DNA from: Diplocarpon mali
Lineage: Eukaryota; Ascomycota; Leotiomycetes; Helotiales; Drepanopezizaceae
NCBI GenBank assembly: GCA_024741835.1
Contig: JAENRP010000109.1
Location: 62,001 to 126,000, forward strand
Reading direction: 5' to 3'
Length of the DNA: 64,000 nucleotides
The notes beneath the pieces are model-generated. The model saw nothing but the letters and a program-made list of their open reading frames with translations, ran no database searches and was not told the DNA's origin. Of the stretch, positions 56,501 through 64,000 are shown piece by piece. How positions within the stretch are numbered: position 1 is the stretch's first letter; the number at the start of each line of letters is the position of its first letter. Both the position numbers and the translations under genes were made by a program.

Positions 56501-57842
56501 CAGTTGGCAAGAGGCGCAGGAAAGGTCCGTACGAAGCACGTTCTAGATCTTCTGCTTTTATGTCGCCCTTCTTGGCTGCTGCTGCTGCTGCTGCTTCAGC
56601 TGTATTCACTTTCTTGATCTCCTCCTTCAAATACTCGTCCAAAGCTTCTTGCCACTTCCACAATCGCGCTCCAATGGACCTCGTCTGTAAGGAGCTATTG
56701 AACCCCATTTTTTTCAGATTGGCGCTCTCTTCCCTCCACCGGTCGATAGCCGATTCGACTGCATCCTCCTCAAGCCGTGTTTGCAAGTCCCGTTTCCATT
56801 CACTGGTTTCCGATGAGAAGCCTTTGCCTTCATTTGGAAGACTCGAAAACAGCGATAAAGACTTCTTCAGGGACTTCAAGCCCAAACCTTTCTGTCCAGT
56901 GGGTCGCACGTTGGGTACCGAGCGGCTGGAAGCGGGCTGATCTGACTGTTCTGTTTCTGCTTCTTCAAGCGCCTCCAAATCTTCATCCATCTTCATAGCA
57001 AAGTTGTATTTGGGGTAAATTTGGGTGACTTGATGTATCTCGTGTGCAGTCAAGACATCGGCTTCTAACAATTGCAGAGCAGAATCTTCGTCAAGCATAT
57101 CCATATACCTGTTTACAAGCCTTTCTCGTTTTCCAGCCATGGACTGCAGTGATGCCTTTACCATGTATGCAACTGTTTCCGGGGTTTGCGGAATCCCAGG
57201 AAGTCTGATATGGACTTCAAACCATTTGTGAAGTTCCTGCAACGCCGAGTCACCCGGGCTCATTATCACCTGCTCGACGGCAGCTCGGAGGTAACGGTTA
57301 TGGAGCTGAATCAAATCATGACCGCCAATTCCGATTTGCGCCATTCGTTGAAGTATCACTCCCGCTCGTTCCACTCTACCGACTTGAAGACATGCATCAA
57401 AGACTGATTGTATCTCTGTCAAGTCCCCTCCTCCAACTCCCTTGATGTTCCGCGAGTATTTTGGAAATGGTAATGCAACCGAGCCACCGAGGTACAGCGG
57501 CTTGAAACCTGAGGGTGAATTCATGTCGCCGTAGCTATATCCAGATTTGGGCGAGCCGGGAGGTGGCATCCCACCGACCCCTTCAAAAGGTATGTCGTCC
57601 ACTGACATAAATCCAGTTGCTGTCGCCAGCGCCCGTCGAGGCGGAGTTCCCGAAGCATCTTGAGAATTCCTCCTTCTCCTCGATCCTCCCCCTTGTGATC
57701 CACCATCGGCAACAAACCATCGCCGTTTACTTCGAGAGACATTGTATGGCGTACGGAGCAATGGAACACATAATCGATCATTCGAGATTCTACTTTGAAC
57801 AGCTTCGTGGTGAGCTTTGCGGCGCGCAGCTTGGACAAGCAT
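53574..57842 (-). CDS. RPO41: Mitochondrial DNA-directed RNA polymerase
   Basis: Exons (minus strand) are 57842-53676 and 53624-53574, giving 1405 residues. The start is the first true ATG (MLVQAARRKAHH); the upstream open frame lacks an ATG, and the N-terminus is Arg-rich and Ser-rich like a presequence. The N-terminal half carries the fungal extension with helical repeats. The single-subunit, T7-like core has motif A PVHQDGTCNGLQHY (catalytic Asp, about residue 897), motif B [21 protein letters not shown] (about 969) and motif C AVHDSFWTHASD (second catalytic Asp, about 1172). The last intron (51 nt) hides a 16-codon exon ending SQYFFS, the conserved polymerase C-terminus; without splicing the frame ends in a wrong tail. 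It transcribes mitochondrial genes and shares a divergent promoter with ATP25. Confidence 0.96.
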
Positions 57843-58119
57843 CTTTGGGTATATGGAACAAAGAGGCAAAAATGAGAAATATGGGCTCGCAGGAGAGCAG
57901 TCAAAAGACTGAGATTAAAATGGGTCTTGAATGAAGGTGCTGATACAAGGCCATTCGAGTTTCAGTCGCGTAAATTTTTGAAGAAAGGAGGCAAATAAAT
58001 TTTGGTCTACAAATGCACATACGCGACCCCTTGTACCGGCCACCGTAGTAGTTCTTCAAGATGCTCTTCTTACCAGGCCATACCAGGAACGATAAGCATG
58101 CTCCTTCGCAACTTCAAAG
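57843..58119. promoter_or_regulatory. Bidirectional promoter between RPO41 and ATP25
   Basis: Only 277 bases separate the two ATGs. The left 80 bases are CA-rich and may be the RPO41 leader; the centre (57920-58000) is AT-rich (GTAAATTTTTGAAG, CAAATAAATTTTGG). No known factor site can be assigned. Confidence 0.6.
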
Positions 58120-60318
58120 ATGGTTACCAGCAGAGCTTTACGTGCTACTGCTTGCGCAGGTTGCCGACTATCAATACTTCGGGGTTTCTATTCTCTTGCA
58201 GGGCAGTCCATTCGGACTCCACAAGCCTGTGTAAGGTCTTCGAGATATACGCGGCCAAACCAACAACTACGATTCTCGTCGCAACTGGTCCACGAGAGCC
58301 AGACCACCACCGATGGCCAGTCCGAGATCATCAAGGAATTGCTAGAACAGGAGGAAGCGACCGGAAAAAACGAAGTGTCTGCAGAGGCGGGGGTGGAAGT
58401 GCAAGAGTCTGAAGTGCCTTGGTATCTCCAATCCGGAACGCCTAATGAAGCGCCGAAGCAGCTACCACAATGCCAGCGATTGCCAAACCTTCCGACTTCC
58501 GCGCCTCCTATCTTGCAGCCTTTGATGCAGCAAATATCGATAGATCTCGGCATCGACGATCTCTCGCTACTGGATCTCCGAAAGCTTGATCCTCCTCCAG
58601 CATTCGGAGCAAACCTGCTGATGCTTCTGGGTACTGCGCGAAGCGAGAAGCATTTGCATGTTTCTGCGGATAGATTATGTCGTTGGCTGAGGAGCAGTTA
58701 CAAACTACGGCCGGATGCGGTTGGCTTGCTGGGTAGAAACGAGATGAAGTTGAAGCTGAAGCGGAAGGCAAAGAGAGCGAAGCTTTTGGGCAGTGCCAAT
58801 GACGAGAATACCGATGACGGGGTAAGGACGGGCTGGGTCTGTGTTGATGTCGGCTCTGTTGAAGGATGTGAGGAGGAGGTCAAGACCCCACGCCATGAGA
58901 ATTTCGTCGGTTTTGGACGCCGGACTGACAGAGTGCGAATCGTGGTACAAATGCTTACGGAAGAGAAGAGAGAGGAGATTGATTTGGAGGGGCTGTGGAG
59001 CGGTATTCTCAAGCGGAGTGGTCAAGCCGAGCTGGCAACCGATGGTGTTGGGATTGAACCTTCAGACGGTTTGCCTGATAAGCCTAGTTCCCCGAATACG
59101 TTGGATCGAGTGAGAGAGGGTCTCGCAGTAAAATTTGGACAAGTTCAAACCCGGGAGATGCATACTTTTGCGCGACGCATGTCAAAAGTCGAGGTACCTG
59201 TTTCTTTTGACGAACGGCAAAGAGTTAACACGAAAGCTACCGAGGAGTCCTTACTGCAAGATGTACGGTCAGGCAACTACGAAATGGCCACGAATTGCCT
59301 GGAGCAAATCGCTCGAGAGGGGAATTCTTTGCAGCAAGATAAGTGTAAGCTCCTCGTCCTCAAGGAACTGAGGATTCGCCTCGAAGGATTATCCAGAGAA
59401 CATGCTGTCGAGGAACTAGGGATTCAAGACTCGTCAGAGATGAATGCCTTTTTCGTATGTTTCAATCGGGCGCTCTCATCCTTCCCAGGCGAGTTCGAAG
59501 CAGACACGAGAATCTGGCTTGCTTGCTTCGCCCGAGAATTAGGACACAGAGAGTATCCTCAAAGCAGACTCTTTGCCCTCTTTGAGGAATTAGAAAGTTA
59601 TGGGGTGAAGATCTCTGCGGCATCTTACCTAAGACTGCTGAAGGGCATTCTCCGTTCCGACGATGGGAAAGGCGATTGCTATGGCCCGTCGCTTGCGGCT
59701 GCTGAAATGTCCTCGGCGATCTTGGAAACCATGCACGATCAAGGGATTAAGATCATTGACGAAGACATTCTGGTTAGTCTACAAGAGGTCATTGCTCCGG
59801 AATGCTCTGGAAGCGGGCCGCCATACTCCCTTTCTGCCGATTCGGAGGAGACTTTCGAGCTACCCAGTCTAACCATGTCTCCTATGCAATATCGTCTCCA
59901 CACACTTATCATGACGGTCGATTTGCCCTTCTTTCGAGATGTCTCTAGAATGAGACTGATGGATCTGTATGCCCGGCATGGACACTGGAAGCAATTCTTC
60001 GAGATCTTCCGGATGGCCCCTAAGCAGGGTCAGCCACAATCCGCGAATGTGTATGCTTTTATGTTCAGGTCTGTAGCACAGAAGTGTAACCAGAAAGCCT
60101 GTATGGCTGTACTGCGGACGTGGATTCCAGACCTTGAGGCAGAGAAGCCAGCGATAAAGCTCGAGGGAGATGTGGGAAAGGCTATCGAGGCGTGTTTGAT
60201 CATCTCAGATCCTTCTCTTGAGCAAGATGCTCTCAACTCCCCTGATGCAAGAGGCGAGTGGCTGTCTTTGTGGCGGCGGATCAAATCAAGCAGTGGGCGA
60301 GACGACCCAGCTCTGTAG
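58120..60318 (+). CDS. ATP25: Atp25, mitochondrial ATP synthase biogenesis protein
   Basis: A single exon encodes 732 residues from the ATG at 58120; the first 50 residues are rich in Arg, Ser and Ala, as in a presequence. The N-terminal half has a RsfS-like domain: PWYLQ, LPNLPTSAPPILQPLMQQIS, DLGIDDLSLLDLRKLDPPPAFG, then MLLGTARSEKHLHVSADRLCRWLR and GLLGRNEMKLKLKRKAKRAKLLG. These match Atp25 as I recall it. The C-terminal half is helical with repeat-like structure, including RDVSRMRLMDLYARHGHWKQFFEIF, reminiscent of PPR motifs. In yeast, Atp25 is cleaved; the C-terminal part stabilises the ATP9 (subunit 9) mRNA and the N-terminal part assists assembly. Whether ATP9 is mitochondrial here is unknown. 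It is divergent from RPO41. Confidence 0.92.
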   Translation: MVTSRALRATACAGCRLSILRGFYSLAGQSIRTPQACVRSSRYTRPNQQLRFSSQLVHESQTTTDGQSEIIKELLEQEEATGKNEVSAEAGVEVQESEVPWYLQSGTPNEAPKQLPQCQRLPNLPTSAPPILQPLMQQISIDLGIDDLSLLDLRKLDPPPAFGANLLMLLGTARSEKHLHVSADRLCRWLRSSYKLRPDAVGLLGRNEMKLKLKRKAKRAKLLGSANDENTDDGVRTGWVCVDVGSVEGCEEEVKTPRHENFVGFGRRTDRVRIVVQMLTEEKREEIDLEGLWSGILKRSGQAELATDGVGIEPSDGLPDKPSSPNTLDRVREGLAVKFGQVQTREMHTFARRMSKVEVPVSFDERQRVNTKATEESLLQDVRSGNYEMATNCLEQIAREGNSLQQDKCKLLVLKELRIRLEGLSREHAVEELGIQDSSEMNAFFVCFNRALSSFPGEFEADTRIWLACFARELGHREYPQSRLFALFEELESYGVKISAASYLRLLKGILRSDDGKGDCYGPSLAAAEMSSAILETMHDQGIKIIDEDILVSLQEVIAPECSGSGPPYSLSADSEETFELPSLTMSPMQYRLHTLIMTVDLPFFRDVSRMRLMDLYARHGHWKQFFEIFRMAPKQGQPQSANVYAFMFRSVAQKCNQKACMAVLRTWIPDLEAEKPAIKLEGDVGKAIEACLIISDPSLEQDALNSPDARGEWLSLWRRIKSSSGRDDPAL

Positions 60319-61542
60319 AGTTCGGGGGTGAGAACAAGATTAGGAGTGGTTGCTGGAGGTCTCGTTGTATAAGAATGCAATGTGCAAAATCTCTATGTAC
60401 TACTAATACTAGCCTTTCATAAGCTAGAGCGGGAGCCTAATCATAATAGAATTTGGCTGGAGAAATCTCCTGGTCTGTGGCCAGGCGAGACATGGCTAGA
60501 ATGAACAGTCAGGCAGGCGGGTGTTGTCTCGCAGCCACGCTCAGGTTCGCGAGGTACATGTATCTTGGGCAGTTGACAACACCAAATCCACAAACTGCTT
60601 CACCACGTCACCCGGCAGCGATACCCAGCCAGCCCCTGGAATCCTGGTGACACCGCCGCCCGTCGATGGACCAGGGTCTCCTGGCGGAGCATCCTGACCC
60701 CTCTCTCCTTCAGCTGCTACACGGGATCGCAGGAATCACGGCGCGCTGAACAGCAGGTCTCCCACCTCGTCGTCGACAGGCGCTGCACCGATGTCCGCGT
60801 TTGTCTGATTTAGTTGTGCCGAGTGCCTGGTACTCTGGACGCCTGACGCCACTGGGTGGTGGAGATCCGAGAGGGATATATACCAAACAACCCTCACCAG
60901 CACGCGAGGGCTGTTTCTCAACACCACCGGGGTAGGGAAGGCTTGCACCTGGGCTATGATCCGAGCAACAGCGCTTGGAAGCAAAAGCTTCATGGAACCC
61001 CTCCGCATGAGTGGTGAAGGAGTTACGTCCCCAGCCCAACCGCCCAGCCCACCGATGCGAGGCAGAGTCCGGTCTGATACTAACGTTGTAGCTCCTCGTG
61101 GAGTTTGCCCTTCCGGCAACGGATGTCCACCCTCGGTCGTAGAACGTACGTCTCCCCCGTCGCTAGAGTCTAGCGTCCACGCTCGCGGTTGTTTTCCCCA
61201 GCATGACCACTTGCAAGACCTACGCACTTGTCTCGGCGGACTTGTCGAAGAGGCTTCTCGCGCCGACCCCTCTGCCTGCGCCTGCTTCTCGTCTCGGCGC
61301 AGAGCGGTATCGAGGTCAACACATCCGTCTTGCGGAGACGCCCCGAAATTGGCGGTTATCCTGCCAGGCGCGGTCTCATCCTGGAAGGATTGGATAAGCA
61401 AAACAAGCGTACAGGTAGCTGAGAGTAGGCGTAACGTGCAGAACTCTTCACAAGGCTCCAAAACGAGAGACCATGGGAGGTTCCGGACAATCGCTTTTTT
61501 TTTTCTTTTTCCTCTTCGGGTCTATACCCGGGATACTCAATC
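60319..61542. other. Convergent intergenic region, no convincing gene
   Basis: Overlapping frames of 215 (plus) and 241 (minus) codons cover 60736-61603 but cancel each other as evidence; neither has a recognisable domain. A T-rich run (61495-61505) lies near the exopolyphosphatase 3' end. Confidence 0.4.
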
Positions 61543-62814
61543 TCAACTGGCCATCGAACTTCTCAGCAAAGGAGCCACTTGCTTCCGGCTATGCTCAATC
61601 TGATGTTGTACCCAGCACTTCCGCCACTGTCTATCTCCCTTAAAATCTAAAGACCCATTCTTCCAGGTTTCAAGACCAAGCTTCTCTGTAGACTGGGCCT
61701 CGAACTTCTGCACAGCCTCGACCCCTTTCTCGTCCAAGCCCCAAGCGAACAGTTCTCTTTCGAAGCGGCCGTCTTTCGTCGATGCCCTAGTCATGACGCA
61801 GCAAATCGAGAGGTCTCTATCCCGACAGAAGTCTTTCAGCGTGTTGAAGAACTCATCCTGGCGATCGGCCTTCTGAAGCAAGAATTCTACGTTCTTGACA
61901 ACAGAGCAGACGCCCAAGTTGACCCCGTTCTCCGTCCACTGCTTGTAATCCTTCCTTAACAGATCCGTCAAGCTCAACCCATCCACATCCCTCTCCGCAG
62001 TCCATATCTCCTCGTAGTAATCACTCGCTTTGAACTCGGCGCCCTCCTGCGCGACGACGAATCTCTTCAGGTACCTCATAGCCTCGACATCGGTGTACGT
62101 AGTCTTAGCATCGCTCTCGAGATTTGAAGTATCGATGAGCACAGGTCCGAGAGCGAGTCTCGCTAGCTCGGCATCCCACCTCGTCGTCGTCTCTGCGCCG
62201 CTCGATCTGGCCGACATTGCGTCCCATGCCCCGCGACAGTACTCTACGACCAAGCTAGAACAGCTCCCGCTCTTCTTGATTACTCTCGGTTCGTCGCCGC
62301 AGTCCCCCGGTACTTTTTCCTCATCGTCGTGGTGATCTATACAGCCTATGACCCTGGGACCGTAGAACCTGCCCAGTTCACCCAGGAGCGCATTGTGATC
62401 AACGAGCAGCCATCTCGTCCTTTCCGGAGCGAGCCGGGAGGAGGCTTGGGATAGCGATGGCAGTTCGGATAGGGTGATGAGGTCGCTCAGCTTCAGATTC
62501 GCGCGCGAGAGAACGGGGAGAAGTTCTGGGCGGAGCGCAAGGTCGGTGTGGGGGACGTTGGAGAGGGGTATGTATAGGGTCTCTGCGGGGGATGACGAGG
62601 CGTAGGTTCGGAGATAGGCTAGCACAACCGCGCTACACAGAGAGTCTAGATCTGCGGACTCATTAGCTACGGCAGACTCGCAGGCTCGCATGGACTTGCC
62701 CGCGGCCTCGTTGCCAACGACAAACGTGAGGGTTGAGGATTGCTGGTTTGCGTGGTGCAGAGCCGATTTTGCGGAGGCGAGGAAAGAGGCGAGAGAGACC
62801 CGCGGTCGAGGCAT
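61543..62814 (-). CDS. PPX1: Cytosolic exopolyphosphatase (DHH family, Ppx1-like)
   Basis: A single exon encodes 423 residues, starting with MPRPRVSL at the ATG at 62814. DHH-family motifs occur in order: ADLDS (motif I Asp-x-Asp), LLVDHN (motif II), IDHHDDE (motif III, DHH) and LGPVLIDTSNL (motif IV). The C-terminal DHHA2-type domain holds DLLRKDYKQW, EFFNTLKDFC and CVMTRASTKDG. The enzyme releases phosphate processively from inorganic polyphosphate using divalent metal. The N-terminus is unusual: between FVVGNE and ESADLDS there are 16 extra residues (AAGKSMRACESAVAN) that I do not remember in relatives, duplicating NE. A GCAAGT is present but no intron choice keeps the frame. It converges with ATP25 and is the last recognisable gene. 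Confidence 0.9.
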   Translation of the reverse strand: MPRPRVSLASFLASAKSALHHANQQSSTLTFVVGNEAAGKSMRACESAVANESADLDSLCSAVVLAYLRTYASSSPAETLYIPLSNVPHTDLALRPELLPVLSRANLKLSDLITLSELPSLSQASSRLAPERTRWLLVDHNALLGELGRFYGPRVIGCIDHHDDEEKVPGDCGDEPRVIKKSGSCSSLVVEYCRGAWDAMSARSSGAETTTRWDAELARLALGPVLIDTSNLESDAKTTYTDVEAMRYLKRFVVAQEGAEFKASDYYEEIWTAERDVDGLSLTDLLRKDYKQWTENGVNLGVCSVVKNVEFLLQKADRQDEFFNTLKDFCRDRDLSICCVMTRASTKDGRFERELFAWGLDEKGVEAVQKFEAQSTEKLGLETWKNGSLDFKGDRQWRKCWVQHQIEHSRKQVAPLLRSSMAS

Positions 62815-64000
62815 TTAAAAGCGTGTGTGGCGGGATAATGGGGGGAGGTTTCGGGGTGGCCAGCATTCGTTATGGAGAGAGGTGGTGGTCGTGCAAGCTG
62901 CTGTGTCGTGTTTTGGCGGCCCGCGCGTCCAGGCTGACGTCAGAGCAGCCCGAAGCGAGAACCCCTGAATTGGCGAGATCCTTTGTTGACTCGGACCTGA
63001 GTGCAGACAAACTCTCCGTAGACGATTCCCGGGGCGAGCGGCTCCCGTCTCGGGAGACGACCCGAGCCACGCCGTCAAGCCGCACGAGGCATCACCGCCT
63101 GGATCTCCGGTGCCGCGAACCCAGACCTTCCTCCCGTGGAAGGTGATCTCGGTCTGGCATGCCCGCGCAACTCCAGCAGCGTGAGAAGGTGGTGAGTCGG
63201 AGAGGGGCGGGGCGTCGTCGCATGGACTGCGAGTCGCCATCGTGGAGCTGAGCGAAGTCGACCACACGCACCTACTGATGGAGGCAACTGAGGAGCGAGG
63301 ATGTTTCCGGCGCTCTGCTTGGTACATGCCCAATCGTGACCCCGTCCCAGCTCAGTAGATGGGGTCCTGCGTATTCGACATACCCTACTCGGTCGCGGGC
63401 CAGACCAACCCCACACGAGCGTGTGGACAAGAGTGGAGCTTGGGTGGGGTTGCAAGGTTGTATCAATACACTTTTATACGGCCTTGTTTTGGCCGGCGAC
63501 GAAGCACGAGTACAAGACCAAGCTTTCCAGGCCTTGGACCCCCCCCACCTCGCCATCCCAAGCACACTCCTTCGGTCGAACATCCAGATACCAGCACCGC
63601 GTTCAACCCAACTTAGGCCACTAGAGACACTGGCACCACATCCGACCCCACCATGCTATGTCCTCAGTGCCGAAACCGTCCAGCGTCGAACGTCCTGAGA
63701 GGGAAACCTCCACAGCATATGGCCCCGCCCAGGGAAATGTCTTCTACGGCTCCACCGGGCCCAGTTGGAGGATCGGCCTCCCTGCCCCCAGATTCGAGCC
63801 GGGCACACCCTCGGTGGCGGTTTTGGAGGTGATGGGAGGGAGGGGAGGGGTGTGCGAGCTGTTGATGGGGTGGAATGGTGATATCATTGCGGGTGTTGAC
63901 GTTGAGGGCCGTCAGTGGCTACTGGGGATCGGGTTTCCTCCTACGAACGGCCGGGTGGAAATGTGCACTTTGATGCACAAATGAAAGCAGATGCAGGTGT
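62815..64000. other. Terminal intergenic region, no gene established
   Basis: The left end should contain the exopolyphosphatase promoter. A 108-codon plus-strand frame (63658-63984) has a plausible Gly-rich end but no motif; others overlap on both strands. The sequence may belong to a gene continuing past the window. Confidence 0.35.

Noticed and set aside
60736..61603. Opposed frames of 241 and 215 codons
   Set aside because: Overlapping on both strands without motifs; no reason to prefer either.
63658..63984. 108-codon plus-strand frame near the window end
   Set aside because: No domain, and the region may belong to a gene outside the window.

Overview
The window looks like nuclear DNA of a filamentous ascomycete (Pezizomycotina). 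Genes carry short introns, mostly 45 to 130 nt, with GTRNGT donors and CTAAC-type branch points. Intergenic spaces run from about 80 bp to 3 kb, and several products are fungal: She9/Mdm33, Atp25, Arc1, a HxkC/XprF-like hexokinase, and a Zn2Cys6 regulator with a fungal-specific domain. A Leotiomycete is my guess, not something the sequence proves. I found no tRNA, rRNA, CRISPR array, intact transposon or virus-like gene.

Layout. 1-1939: 5'-truncated secreted/membrane protein with a cytoplasmic SH3 domain (+). 3272-4264: Pyp1-like HAD phosphatase (-). 4865-6184: She9/Mdm33 (+). 6263-10283: GH35 beta-galactosidase (-), with a long ATAC microsatellite in intron 1. 11907-16384: a 1458-residue protein I cannot assign (-). 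17043-18301: bZIP factor (-). 18302-21524: sparse. 21525-22544: FMN-binding PNPO-like protein (+). 22545-25378: sparse. 25379-26665: conserved-looking unknown (+). 27266-28573: Arc1-like tRNA-binding cofactor (-). 29572-32393: NirA-like zinc-cluster factor (-). 35136-37124: MFS transporter (+). 37914-39336: zinc-independent MDR oxidoreductase (-). 39337-42163: sparse, with a 44-bp inverted repeat and an N. 42164-43061: SRPBCC protein (-). 44301-46704: Cdc5/Cef1 (+). 47579-48610: DcpS (+), overlapping the 3' end of a GILT-like gene, 48561-49518 (-), that carries an apparent frameshift. 50189-52126: atypical hexokinase (+). 53574-57842: mitochondrial RNA polymerase (-), divergent from ATP25, 58120-60318 (+). 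61543-62814: exopolyphosphatase (-).

Most genes are independent housekeeping functions rather than one pathway. The clearest functional pairing is the RPO41/ATP25 divergent pair, both serving mitochondrial gene expression from a 277-bp shared promoter; She9 is a third mitochondrial gene. There is no recognisable secondary-metabolite cluster: the bZIP, zinc-cluster factor, MFS pump and oxidoreductase are scattered and no backbone synthase is present.

The best candidate for something undescribed is the three-exon 1458-residue orphan. Other points worth a look are a GC-AG intron supported by homology, very small exons (15, 18 and 34 nt), 3n introns without stop codons that a naive annotation would translate, the frameshifted GILT gene and the inverted repeat. 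Exon boundaries were worked out by hand from splice consensus, phase and remembered family conservation; no alignment was run.
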